From Heterostelium multicystogenum (Eukaryota > Evosea > Eumycetozoa > Acytosteliales > Acytosteliaceae), in the NCBI GenBank assembly GCA_003667245.1, contig RCNN01000058.1, forward strand, positions 59,789 through 123,788: a DNA stretch of 64,000 nucleotides, given 5' to 3'. This document shows positions 32,388 through 43,827 of this stretch, one piece after another (the first letter of the stretch is position 1; each line of letters opens with the position of its first letter). A model generated the notes under the pieces. The model saw only the letters and a program-made list of their open reading frames with translations. It was not told the DNA's origin and did not search any database. A program made the translations under genes and the position numbers.

Positions 32388-33680
32388 ATGGTATTAATTA
32401 CAAGATATTTGCCATCGACTATCGAGGAGAATAGACCAAATCTAGAAGCTGTCAGCTCGAAGGAACAAATCGTCGATGCTGTCTTACATAATACAACTGT
32501 TGGTTTGATCAATCAGCTCATGGTTTTGGCCGATCATGCCAATAGTATTTTCAGTGGGTTGGCTGCTGAGACTGCTCAGGTCACCACCCGTCTCAATAAA
32601 TTGAATGGTCGTCTCGATCCGTTGATCCAGATGGTCAACCAGGTCGAGTCATATCATCAGCGCACAAGCATCGACACTATGAACAGTCGTCCTCGTGCCG
32701 AATATCACGCTGAGAATGCAGAGAAATCACAGTTGTTCACCCACGCCTCTGTCCCACAGAGTGTCGCCTTGGTGTACAACCAGAAATGCTCGCCACCACC
32801 CAGCCTCCACCTTTTGGATCCTTACATGGACGAAGGTCAGCACTCTTTGAAACTCTATACAAATCCAGATTTCTTCATTGACGAGTGGATTGCTGAAATG
32901 CAAAAGCAACGTGAAGAGGCACGTCAACGTCGTCGTGAGCGTAAGGAGGCTCGTTTGAGAAAGAAGGGTGAGAAGGGTGACGCACAGGCCGAAGTAAAGA
33001 AGGTCAAGCGTTTGCACAAAGTTCGTTACGACCCAATCACTGGTGAGAAGATTTTGATTCCAGTTGATGGCGCCCCATCCCCAGCTCCAGCCTCAAACTC
33101 ACAAGCCCCATCCACACCACCAACACCAGTCTCACACTCCTTCCCACCCCCACCACCCATCAACAACTATCCATCTCCTCCACCTATTGGATCGGCCACA
33201 ATGCCACCACCTCCACCAATGAACAACAATCGTCCACCACCTCCACCCATGGGTGTCTCCACCCCACCTCCACCAGCAATCCCAAGCAATCGCCCACAGT
33301 CTGTCTATGGACAGCCACAAGCACCCGCCAACATCCCCACATACAGCGCAGCACCAGCTCCACCACCTCCCCCACCCAACGCACCAGCTCCACCCCCACC
33401 CCCTGCAGTCAAGTCTGGATTGGCCGCAGCTTTGGAGGGTGCATCACTTCGAACAGCCGACGTCAAACCAAAGGCAGCAGACGCACGTTCTGATCTTCTC
33501 TCTTCGATTGTTGCAGGTATGCAATTGAAGCCAGCCGAAGAACGTAAATTACCAGAAGCACAAGTTCAGAAGCAGTCTGAACCAGTCAGTGTCGCTGACA
33601 TTCTAGCAAGAAGAATTGCCTGGGCGCCTTCCGATTCTGAAGATGACGATGATTCAGACGATGACTCTGATTGGGATTAA
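32388..33680 (+). CDS. scrA: SCAR/WAVE actin-nucleation promoting factor
   Basis: SCAR activates Arp2/3 at the leading edge within the pentameric WAVE complex. The 430-residue protein is intact. Residues 1-170 form the SCAR homology domain (MVLITRYLPSTIEENRPNLE, GLINQLMVLADHANSIFSGL). A strongly basic region follows (QRRRERKEARLRKKGEKG, about 180-200), then a long poly-proline region (about 225-335, PPPPPINNYPSPPP and similar). A WH2/V motif with central segment is RSDLLSSIVAGMQLK, and the acidic tail ends SDSEDDDDSDDDSDWD with the conserved penultimate Trp for Arp2/3 binding. Length and order match D. discoideum SCAR. The coding sequence is one exon. Codons are C-rich in the proline region. 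Confidence 0.95.
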   Translation: MVLITRYLPSTIEENRPNLEAVSSKEQIVDAVLHNTTVGLINQLMVLADHANSIFSGLAAETAQVTTRLNKLNGRLDPLIQMVNQVESYHQRTSIDTMNSRPRAEYHAENAEKSQLFTHASVPQSVALVYNQKCSPPPSLHLLDPYMDEGQHSLKLYTNPDFFIDEWIAEMQKQREEARQRRRERKEARLRKKGEKGDAQAEVKKVKRLHKVRYDPITGEKILIPVDGAPSPAPASNSQAPSTPPTPVSHSFPPPPPINNYPSPPPIGSATMPPPPPMNNNRPPPPPMGVSTPPPPAIPSNRPQSVYGQPQAPANIPTYSAAPAPPPPPPNAPAPPPPPAVKSGLAAALEGASLRTADVKPKAADARSDLLSSIVAGMQLKPAEERKLPEAQVQKQSEPVSVADILARRIAWAPSDSEDDDDSDDDSDWD

Positions 33681-34469
33681 ACAATAACAAACAGCACGAT
33701 TGTTTTCAACAAATATAAACATAGTATTAATCAAAAGATAAACAATTATCGTAGTTATTGAGCCAACAACAAACCAAACCATATTAAATATACAATAAAC
33801 CCTGTTACATTACATTATCTTATCGACACGCAACTGGGAATTTGATGTTTCACTAATTAAACAACTAACTTCTCGTGTCACTCCAACCGTTGTACCCCAC
33901 CAACACACAGCTAGGCAACACACCTCAACAGTAACAGTTCTCAAAACATCAACCAAAAACAACACTATCTATAATTCAAGATAACAACTTGACATTATTC
34001 CATCTAGATATGAAAGAGCACAACAACAATATTGGATAGTAAATGTGTGTGCAATGGTTGCTGGTCAATTCCTTCAATAACAAGAATGCTTGATTAATTT
34101 GAAATTTCAAAATATTAATAATATCCAAACAATTTTAATTTTTATTTGGTATTGGTAGAGAACGTTCCCCTGTAATCCGACAGAAATCTGTTGTCTGAAG
34201 TTTTAATGCCGAAAGTAACCCAGCAGTTCTTTATATGGCAGCGTGATTTTCTAATGCTTTTTCCTTTTTTTGTTTCATTTTTCATAATTAATTTCTTTTA
34301 TTTTTATTTTTTTGTTGCTTTTGTGCGTCTCTTTTTTTTCAGAGTCTATGCCAACAACAAAATGTGGGTAAATTAATAATATTATCCTGATTGATTTTTT
34401 TTGTAAACAACTTTTCTACATTTATATATATATTATTTATTAAAATATACAGATAAATTCGATATCAAA
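33681..34469. other. AT-rich intergenic region
   Basis: Scar 3' flank and the promoter of the Atg27-like gene, including T-rich blocks (34255-34345) just before it. The small frame at 34191-34376 is Phe-rich T-tract translation and is not supported. Confidence 0.55.
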
Positions 34470-35445
34470 ATGAAATTAGCCATTGGTTTATTGATCATTG
34501 GTCTTTCTTTATTGAACGTCGCCTCTGCTGCTTTGTCAGAGAACTGCGGTTACACCGCCAAGAATGGTACTAAATACGATTTCGAGAAGCTTGCAAAGTA
34601 TGTACAATAACAGCAAAATGCAAATATGATGATAAATTTAATACTCATTCAATCATCAAATAGTAATGTTACAGAATACACATTTTCAATGGGTAGTGGT
34701 CTTGGTGTCTCAATGGTATGTAATAACGAAAACACACCCACAACATCGAACAAACAGTTTTCACCCACCACCCAATGCATCAATCATAAGAGTGTCATAG
34801 TAACAAACTAACATTCCATTTATACTTCTTACTCATCATGATGAAATACTTTTTTAGTTGACTTGGTCATTCTGTCAACCATCACCAACCTGTGTCTCCA
34901 AGCTTGGTGCCAATATTGCAGCCTGCCAACAATCAGGTAAGGACTATTACAACTTGGGTCTTGTAAGCTCAATGACTATCGAGGATTTGGCCTCAGGTAA
35001 CGCTGGTGCCATGCTCAAATACAGCAATCCAAAGCAATGTGGTGGAGGTACCATTCCACGTATCCTCGAAGTTGATATGCAATGCACCCCAGGTCAAAAC
35101 TACGTTATCAAGAGTGCTGCTGAGAACCCAACCACCAAGTGTCTCTACCAGGTTGCATTCAGCTCTGGTTATGCCTGCCCAGGTTTGAATCCAAGTAATG
35201 ATGGACACAAGAAGGGTGGTATGAGCGGTGGATGGATCTTCATTATCATTTTGGTTGTTTCAGCTTCAGTCTACATCCTCGTTGGTTTGGCTGTCAACTT
35301 CAAGGTTCGTAACCTCAGAGGAAAGGAAATGTTCCCCAACTACGCATTCTGGAGTGAATTGCCAGGTTTGATGAAGGATGGTATATTATTTATTAAAGGA
35401 AAGATCACTGGTACTGGATCAGCTGGTGGATACCAACAAGTATAA
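34470..35445 (+). CDS. type I membrane protein with Atg27/mannose-6-phosphate-receptor-like luminal domain
   Basis: Three exons (34470-34597, 34664-34715, 34858-35445) give 255 residues in frame. A signal peptide (MKLAIGLLIIGLSLLNVASA) is followed by a luminal domain with paired cysteines and the family pattern CGGGTIPRILEVDMQC and PTTKCLYQVAFSSGYAC. One transmembrane helix (about 185-208, WIFIIILVVSASVYILVGLA) and a short cytosolic tail follow. The tail has FPNYAFWSELPGLMKDGILF then IKGK, a conserved sorting/WSxLP-type end seen in Atg27 and related MRH receptors. Such proteins cycle between Golgi, endosome and autophagic compartments. No indel is visible. The exact role, autophagy or lysosomal sorting, is not fixed by sequence. 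Confidence 0.82.
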
Positions 35446-35631
35446 GATACAATGCACATTGTTTATCGTATACACTTGTAAAAAAATAATGAATAAGAAT
35501 AAATTAATACTTGAAACAACATCAGACAATGTGACCAGGGAGAGTTACCCTGGGACAATTTATAATACAACTGGGCTGGTTCTATAGATTTATTATTATT
35601 ACTACTATACAGGGTGCGCAGAGCAGATGCA

Positions 35632-37629
35632 TTACTCTACTTCTTTCAGTTTCTTTGCAACAAAGTCAGTCCACTGGTTTACTTTGACCTTCTGTTGAAT
35701 CAATTCTTCGAATACATCTGTTGAGCTAATATTACAATTCTTTCCGTGTGCCATTGCGTCTGATTTCAGTGACAGAATCATCCAAGAGAATGCAAAACGC
35801 TTCACTGCTGTGATGTCGTCTTCGTCTTTGAGTTGAGGTGTTTCCTTTTCCTTTTCCTTTTCTTTTTTGTCTTTGGTTGATCTCTTTCCAATTGTGAATG
35901 GTGATTTCTTTGGTGCAACTTGATTTGAACTTGATCCTCCATTATTGTTGCTATTATTGTTGGATTGCTTTAGGTTCTCATTCAAGCTCTTTACAGTTTC
36001 ATTAAGTATCTCTTTCTCCTTTTCTAATTGATTCAATCGTGATTCGTTTTCTTTGAGTTTCTTTTGTAGCTCCTCTGATTCCTTGGAATTGTTTCCTGAT
36101 TTCTTTGATTTAATTGCCTGAAAGAGCTTTAAAGTTAGGCAACTATTAAATTTAGTGCATACTATATAATTAATACATACTTCATCTCTTTCTTTGGTTA
36201 TTTTCTCAATTTGCTCAGACTTAAACTTAATCTCCTTAGCCTTTTCTTGATTATCCTTTTGTAGTCTTTCAATCTCCTTTGTCTTATCTTGTGATTCTTT
36301 TTGTACTTTCTCCAGTTCCTTCTTATCGGAATTATTAGCCAAAGTAGCTTGTTGTTGCTGTTGTTTAAGGTCGATTTCTTTCTTTTGGTCATCTATTATC
36401 TTCTTTTGGTCGTCAATAGTCTTCTTTTGATCGTCAATTGTCTTCTTTGATTCTTCTGCTGCTTTCTTGTTCTTCTCTGCCTCTTGCTGTACGTGTTGTT
36501 TCAATTTAGTATATTCTTGTAGTTGAACTTCACTTTCTTTTATCTTTGTATTTGCCTCCTCAAGCTTTTTCTTTAGGGTAGCTATTTCATCTAATTGTTG
36601 CTGTTGCTTCTCTTCTAGTTGTCTATTCTTTTCTTCCTGTTGCTTATTCGATTCTCTCATCTCATTGAGAAGCTCACCAAGGCTGTCTTTTTCCTCTTGT
36701 ATTGCTTTGATATTCTCTAGCTCCTCCTGTAGCTTGTTGTATGTCTGGTGTGAATAGGTCTCTAAAACTGATCGCTCCTTCGCATCTTCGGCGGCTTGCT
36801 TGAGCAGATTTTCAATCTTGGCGTTGGCCTCCTCGAGCTCCTCTTGCACCGACTTCTTGACAGTGGTCTTTCCAAGATTCTCCGAAGAGATCTTGTAGAG
36901 AATGGTGTTGTTTATTTCGTATAGTACATTGAATTCCTCGACCATTGACTTGACGATGTCCATGGTATAGTTGGTTGCGTTCATCATTGTCTCAAAAGAT
37001 TCTTCCTTTGGTCGCAGCATTGTTGGTGCAAAAACAATGGCAATATTTGCAGAGGTCATCTTGTTCTTCTCCTGGTGCAACTGCACAGTGTACAAGAACT
37101 TCAAAACCATTTGTAAGATGTCCTGGTTCTCCTTTGGCAAAGCTGAGAGCAGAGACTTAATGAATGCAATCTTGGCATTCTTATCCTTAATATCATAGGC
37201 GCCAAGGAAGTTCTTGTACAGCTCGAATGTGAGAATCGGTTCGTCCATATCTCTTAAGAACATCTTTAAAGCGCCACTTATTGTGTGCTTATCAACAATG
37301 CTCGACAGGTCTACATTCTCCTCTAATTGTTGCAGGTCAGGTCAGTACACGTACGCAATGCATACTTCTCACACATAAGTAAGAAAATGACATACCATTT
37401 TCCAGTGCCTTTTTCAGATCCTTAACTTTAGTAATATTTCCACTAACTCTACAGATTCTTCTAGTTCAATGCAGTTGTCGGTAAGATAGGCAATCAATTT
37501 CTTGAGGGCACTGGACACCACCTGCTTTTGTTTCTTCTTCTTCTCGCTTGGCTTTAGAATCTTCTTGAGAGTCTTAGAAACCGCCGCTTTTTTCTTTATT
37601 TCTTTGGTTGGACTGTTTGGGTGCTCCAT
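35632..37629 (-). CDS. RhoGAP domain protein with long coiled coil
   Basis: The start is taken at 37629 (MEHPNSPTKEIKKK). The N-terminal RhoGAP domain runs ALKKLIAYLTDNCIELE, then, once a missing base near 37458 is allowed, GICRVSGNITKVKDLKKALE, which supplies the catalytic arginine finger (GxxRVSG). An intron follows, then HTISGALKMFLRDMDEPILT, TVQLHQEKNKMTSANIAIVF and APTMLRP, the conserved core. The middle (about 250 to 520 residues) is a Lys/Glu/Gln heptad-rich coiled coil with DDQKK repeats. An in-frame intron of about 60 bases lies at about 36119-36180 between ERDE and AIKSKK; as DNA it stays open. The C-terminus is a small helical region (FEELIQQKVKVNQWTDFVAK). Expected to switch off a Rho/Rac GTPase; target unknown. 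Confidence 0.82.
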
Positions 37630-38012
37630 TTGCAACCACAATATATTGTTCAATAGTAATAATACAACAATAACAATATACTAAAATACACTATTCTATT
37701 ATTGTTAAATTTTTAAGAATATAACTAACTAAGAATATAACATTAAAATAATAAACAGTAAATAAGATATTATCAAGATCTTTCTTGGATTTTGTAAAAA
37801 GGTTATCATTGTCCCTAATGAACACTCGTATCACCCATCTCGTTGCTGGACCATCAAAACCAAATTAATTTCTTAAAATCAAAGATTTGACAATTTTATT
37901 TTAATTTAATTGAAATCTGGGTCCAGACTTTTCAGAAAACCAAAACGTCGAATAAGTATAAAAAATAAAAAAAATAACACTTAAGTTCGTCAGTTCATCA
38001 GAAATAGTAATA

Positions 38013-39522
38013 ATGATTGAACTTACATTATTTCAGAAAGTATTTAATAATTCAGTTATCAATAAGAGAATATTCAATTTTGTGTCTGAGATAGGCCAAA
38101 TTCAAAATAGTGAAGAGAATAGAAATGTCTATAAATGGAAATCACTGATTGTCAGTCCATATTTGATGGCTGGAAATGGATACCTAGACTTGCTCACTCA
38201 ATACTTTAGTAGTAAAAATATGCCCGAGATGGTGAATTTATATCCAAAAAGCTATATGCTTTATCATGCACTGATCAATTCTATTCATGTGAATCGATTT
38301 GATATTCTCAGATATCTCATCGAAGATGTCAAGTTGGATCCCGAAGCGCTCAAAATAGAATGTACAACTTCATACCGGGTGGAGAGAGATTTGCTCCACC
38401 ACGCGGCTAAACATGGTAGATTCGATATGTTGGAATATCTTTCAACCCTCAATATCCAGTGGAACATTGGATGTGCCATTAACATTGCGCCGCTCTCGAG
38501 AAATAGAGAAATTCTTCAATTCTTAATTGGTCTTCTAGCCAAAGTAAGAAACGACAATCCAAATTGGAAGCCCGCACAGTCTTTTACGATAAGTATTGCA
38601 TCCCAAGTCGGAGACCTACAGATGATCAATATGATTATTGAATGCGCTGCTAGCTTTCAACAAGAAATAGATTTTAGCTTTGGATATTCGGAAGCAATTA
38701 GATTTAGACATATTCATGTTCTTGATTTCCTATTCGACAAATATGGACAGGTGGATGGGTACACGAACCTGCTTGATATTGCCTGTGATGTTGGAGATAT
38801 GGAGATAGTACAGTGGCTTCACGAAAAAGAAATGGACTTTTGTTCTCAAAATGCCTTTGTTTTCGCCATTCAGCATAATAATTTAGTCCTTCTGGAGTGG
38901 CTATATCAATTCCATCAAGAAGATGCACCATCAAATTGCATCCACTACGCAGTAGATAGTGGTCATTTGGAAATTGTAAAGTGGTTGTGCAACCGATCAA
39001 ATGAAACGATAACCGAAAAATTAATAGACATCGCTGCTTTAAATGGACATTTTCAGGTATTGCAGTGGCTCCATGAAAATAGAACAGAAGGGTGCACCAC
39101 TGAGGCCATGGATCTGGCAGCTTTGGGTGGACATCTAGAAATCGTAAAGTGGTTGCATAAAAACAGAACAGAGGGATGCACAGTAAGCAGCCATGGACCG
39201 TTGCTTCCATCCACAGGTGGTTAAGTGGTTGCACGAAAACAGAACAGAAGGATGCACAGTAGCAACCATGGACAATGCCATTTTAGCCAACAATCTTGAT
39301 CTCGTCATGTATTTGCACAACAAGAGAACTGAAGGTTGTTCCGAAAACTGTCTAGAAGTAGCAATGAAGAACTATTCACTGGAAATGATTCAATGGTTGT
39401 TTGCCAACAGAACAGAGCATAAGTCAATGAACATGGATAAATTTATGGAAGATGCAAAGCGAATCAAATTCGACGGTCTTGTAGAGTGGCTTTCCAGTTC
39501 GAAAATACAACTCTCTTCGTGA
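38013..39522 (+). CDS. ankyrin-like WLHENRTEGC-family protein (second member), frame broken once
   Basis: The N-terminus (MIELTLFQKVFNNSVINKRI, then FNFVSEIGQI) matches the F-box-like start of the protein at 9299-10579. Divergent ankyrin-type helices follow for about 250 residues. Near-canonical 28-residue units come next (AMDLAALGGHLEIVKWLHKN then RTEGCT). At 39180-39230 the frame changes, and the unit that spans it is about three residues shorter than normal (AAMDRCFHPQVVKWLHEN). The family pattern then resumes to the stop at 39520-39522. The short unit plus a frameshift suggests a real repeat deletion or a collapsed repeat in the assembly. A 37-base GTAAGC...CACAG interval would restore frame but is too short for a usual intron. 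Confidence 0.78.
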
Positions 39523-39925
39523 AGTTTCTGACTCAATGTCTCTCAAGTAGGTTATCATCGGACTCTTTCTAGGACAACGAAATAGTCAAGAGGTCATAAC
39601 CACTAACTTGCACAAATAAAAAATAAACACCATTTTAGTTTGGTAATAGTCTTTTTATTAGTCCATTCCATACAGATGCAACAATTGTCTGAGTGATCCA
39701 TTGTCAATCGATCATTGATGTACATTGTAACTCCTTCAACTTTATTGATTGCCCATATCAATTCACAATTGGAGGCGAGGGAAGGATGAGATTGGAAAGT
39801 GTTTGGATTGTTAATGGAGATAGAATTGAAGGGATGGCTTGGAAGATGGGATATACATATTGAATAGGTGGTGACTTTTTAGGTCGTCTGAACTGCGAGA
39901 GATGATAGATGAATCGATCAATAAC

Positions 39926-40559
39926 CTAGCTGAATGAGATCTTGAGGTCTTGGATGAAGAAGATAACATGCTTATTTCCTTTCTTCTCGGGTGGCTGGTG
40001 AACTACAATGTCCCAGTATGCAAAGTCCTCAGTTGAAGGAAGATAGAGAGATTCAATCTTTGTTGGATTGAAAGGAACGCGGTCTACTGTCATGTACACA
40101 GGGAGCTGGATGGGTGGGAATTGGAGATTGAGAGGTCCTTCAGAAGACTCTGCATGCATGACAGTGGGACAAGTGATCAAGCGATGAATGATCCAACGTT
40201 CGAATAGTAATCTTCGGGATATAGTTGAAAAAGTACTAGATAGTGGAGTCAGTTGATCATCACCGTAGTAGAATTGGAAGAGTGCCAAAAATGCTCCATA
40301 GCATGTTGAATGATACACCTTGGATAGTGGAAGCTCTAAAGTTAAGATTCATTGAGCATTGGAGAGTCATGGACCAGGTTCATACTAAACAATATTGACG
40401 TACCAAAGCCGACCGACCAACCACTTGGAATGAATAGTCTAGCCACATTGGTGTCATGTCTTGGATGACTTTCTAAAGCAGACCAACCATTAATCAGTTG
40501 AGAGACACACAACAAAGATAGTTAACAGTAAGTCCAACCAACTTCATCAAAGGCAACAT
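39926..40559 (-). CDS. uncharacterised protein, two exons
   Basis: Exon 1 starts MLPLMKLVGLTVNYLCCVS and, after a likely two-base slip in a TCTCTC run near 40515-40520, continues QLINGWSALESHPRHDTNVA then RLFIPSGWSVGFG. Intron 40336-40403 (GTACGT donor) joins ELPLSKVYHSTCYGAFLALF then QFYYGDDQLTPLSS. The C-terminal part is TISRRLLFERWIIHRLITCP, FPPIQLPVYMTVDRVPFNPT, DFAYWDIVVHQPPEKKGNK and a final VIFFIQDLKISFS. The first 20 residues could be a signal or anchor. I recognise no family. Composition is protein-like and splice phase is exact, so it is a real gene. It is tail-to-tail with the ankyrin-like gene and shares a promoter region with the CCT-like gene. Confidence 0.6.
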
Positions 40560-40756
40560 CGTGATACTAAAGATTTCCAAATCCTTTATTCCGGAATTAA
40601 TTCCTTTGAATGGAAAAAGACCGATCGATCACCACTGGATGGCAATCAACACTTTCCAAAGATGTCCCACTCTATAAAAAAACATTCACCAAAAAAGTGC
40701 CGTCTTATGCACATGTCTGTAATGATTTTTTATATGCACATGACTTTTGAGATAAA

Positions 40757-42867
40757 ATGCAAACATCTAGTTCGATACCATTGTTCAAGGAGAATGTAAA
40801 TGTGATCTCGAACTATATATCTGAGGACGGTGCCAATGCTGATCATGATAAATCAAGACAACAACCTGTCAATGCTTTCAGCTCTTCGGTATTGGCTGTT
40901 CTGTCCATTGATAGGATATTAAGCTCATCGTTAGGCCCGAGGAGCATGAGTAAATTAATAATAAGTAAGTAAGATCCGATTGGTGTTGCTATCCCGACCA
41001 AGCAACTTGAAATCTTGGTACTAATTATGATGGATACAAGATGATAAAGGAGAATCTATAATCACAAGCGATGGTGCTTCCATCTTAAAGAATATCAAGG
41101 TAAAATCACCCAGCTGCTTCTATTTTGGTGGATGTTGCTTTGTCGCAGGACAGAGATGGTATGAGCAATGAACAATGCTTCGGAATCAGACAATTAGACT
41201 AATATCTTTGTGTGTTTTATGTATTAGTTGGCGATGGCACTACATCTGTTGTCTTGCTTTGCTGTGAGATTCTAAAGTCTGTACAACCTTTGACTTTATC
41301 GATACACCAAACAACCCTGTCAAAGATGCTCTACGAAGTCTGTCAGCATTGTATGGAGATATTGGAGCGCATTGCAATCTCCTATGATAATCAGCTGGGC
41401 AACCCCGAGAAAGAGGATATTTTGCTCAAGATTGCTGGTGTTTCACTTGGTACAAAGCACCATTCCTATTGGAACAGCAACATGACTCACATTGCACTGT
41501 CTGCCATTAGAAACTCCTATGATAAACTCAGCAACTCGATCAATGTTACAAATAATATATCTATTCTTAAATTGATTTCGAACAGCTCTGGCCAGAGCAA
41601 CAATACGGAAGAGCAACAGAATACATCAAGCTATAGCATAGACCAAAGTGAATATATCCAAGGAATAGTTATCAATACCAATTGCACTCCAACCATTATC
41701 AAAGAACACCAACATTCCAAGACACCGCTGAGGTGTTGTATCATCGCCTACAGGCCATCAAAGAGCACTGCAACAAGCTCCTCGAGGACAACACTTTCAA
41801 CCAATGAGCAAATCGATCAATACTATCAGTATGTCTAGATACTATCAACTTGATAGATAACCATACGTATCACTAACCATTGTTGTTATCATTTACAAAA
41901 GTCGATTTGATACAAACATTGTCAGAATATATGAAAGGCTTGCATCTTTAAATGTAAATATTATATTCTTTAGATATGTAAGTAAACAAACAGATTAACT
42001 TCAACCTCAAGAGTATGTATTAATATCATGATCAGGAGATACCAGAGTACCTTTTACAGCTTCTCCTTCAAAAGGGAATCAGCTGTGTTCAGAATATCAA
42101 CGATGAAGAATCTTTAAATAAGCTATCTAATCTTTCAAACTCAATGCTATTTACATCTGTATGTTCTTAATTATCGCCAAATACCAACATTTGATATTAA
42201 CCTCCCAACTTGCGATTTTTCTGATCAGGAAGAGGATATTGATGAATCAATGCTAGGCAAAATAGAGAATGTATCACTTTTAACAAAGATAGATTCTTTT
42301 TACTACATCCACATAAGCAATAGTGATACTTCCTATTCAACCGTATTGCTAAGAGGACCATCAATAGATATTGTTAGTGACCTCGAAATTGGAATGATCG
42401 ATTCTTTGTATCTTTTGAAATCGGCTGTCGAATCACCTCCAAAGATTGTATACGGTGGAGGATGCTGCGAAATGCAGATAGCCGTCCATCTGAAGCAGCA
42501 TGCGCAACAACTCGACATCCACTCACCGAAGCGACAACTCTATCAATGCATATCCGACTGCTTCACTGTGATACCAAAGACACTCATAGCCAATTGCAAC
42601 ACAAGCAATCCTTTGAAATACATTGCCAAGCTAGAACACCTACATTCTCAACAATTCACACACCAACAACAACATCAACAAAAGCAACAACAATCAAATA
42701 ACAATAATAACAATAATAATATGGGAATAGATGGGTGGACTGGTGAAATCACAGATATGGATACTCTTGGTATAATTGAACCGCTGGTGCTTAAGAAATC
42801 CATCATATCAACTGCTTTCGAATCGTGCATGACACTTCTGAGAATTGATACAATAATATCATCGTGA
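40757..42867 (+). CDS. divergent CCT/TCP-1-like (group II) chaperonin
   Basis: Group II chaperonin landmarks are present in order: SSSLGPRSMSKLI, GESIITSDGASILKNI, HPAASILVDVALSQDRD, VGDGTTSVVLLCCEIL (nucleotide site), then later NSDTSYSTVLLRGPS, PPKIVYGGGCCEMQIAVHLK, and GIDGWTGEITDMDTLGIIEP with AFESCMTLLRIDTIIS at the C-terminus. The rest is much less conserved than a normal CCT subunit, and the intermediate and apical parts are largely unrecognisable. A Gln/Asn run (QQQHQQKQQQSNNNNNNNN, 42660-42720) is inserted before the GID motif. Several introns have GTAAGT/GTATGT donors. An A4 run at 41102-41105 seems one base too long. It could be an extra CCT-like protein of the MKKS/BBS type or a fast-evolving true subunit; sequence alone does not decide. 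Confidence 0.75.
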
Positions 42868-43203
42868 ACCACCAAATATGTATTTTGATACGATTCGATT
42901 TGGGTCTGGAACTAGCTTCCATATTTACACAGACCAGCTAAAAAAAACAGATTGTTGGGGTCGTGTCTACACTTTTCCCTTAAACATTGGTCTACTCCAC
43001 AATTCTATCACCACAAATTTGCAAATTTGTCACTTGGTACCCAGGTAGATGGTAAACCGATAAAAATGTTTGGATGGAGTCATCCACAACAGAGAATTAA
43101 AAGAAAACAAAATATTGAAATTTCACAATTTCCATTTATAGTAAGTTGTTTATTTGTTTTCAGCTTTGACTTGTTAACAACACACACAATAATTAGTTTT
43201 TAG
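42868..43203 (+). other. coding-like stretch of unknown identity after the chaperonin gene
   Basis: Directly after the chaperonin stop, one frame reads EPPNMYFDTIRFGSGTSFHI then YTDQLKKTDCWGRVYTFPLN. A second frame continues FANLSLGTQVDGKPIKMFGW then SHPQQRIKRKQNIEISQFPF. Both have balanced composition and no AT-noise character. The two could be joined by a one-base indel near 43010, or be exons of an unrecognised gene. No start is visible and nothing matches a family I know. Confidence 0.25.
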
Positions 43204-43827
43204 TTTTTAGTTTTTCACTTGTAGTTATTGTTGTTGTTGTTATTGTTGTTTTTGAGGGTGAGACAAACATGTACTACAAATGTTCATGGTAATACTGGTA
43301 AAAGTTTACCTCAAGTGGGTGGTTTGAGATGATAAATTTAATTTTCTGAAAAAGGTACCATTACCCTAGCAATCTGGTAATATTTATTTAAAATAGAATG
43401 AATTCATTTCGTGTTCTCAATACATTTGTAGCCTTGCAATAAAATTATAATTATTGTGTCACACAGCCCATGATAGACTAATCAATTGGTAAAGAGTATT
43501 ACGAATTATAAATAAAACAGGACATCCAAGTCTAAAAACTAGACTAAAACTAAAAACTAAACTATATTTAATTAAACCTAAATATATCTATCTTGCTTCT
43601 TTTATATTAATTCAATTATAAATAAATAATATTACTTTTTAAATCTAAAACTAAAACATTTTAATTAATAATCTTTAAAATTATTAAAAACATATCATAC
43701 AATATATAGTTCTTTAATACTTATATAACTAACTAAAACTATTAATATCTTTTAACATTAATCATTTAGAATTTATATATATATATAAATACATAAATTA
43801 ATAATAATAATAATAATAAATAATACA

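Noticed and set aside
36119..36180. In-frame stretch VCINYIVCTKFNSCLTLKLFQ in the RhoGAP coiled coil.
   Set aside because: It is bounded by a GTATGT donor and a CTTTCAG acceptor, breaks the charged coiled-coil composition, and is read as an intron, not protein.
42675..42875. Minus-strand 66-residue frame opposite the chaperonin C-terminus.
   Set aside because: It is a shadow: it contains a Leu run made by the Asn/Gln repeat and lies antisense to the conserved GID...LRIDTII motif.
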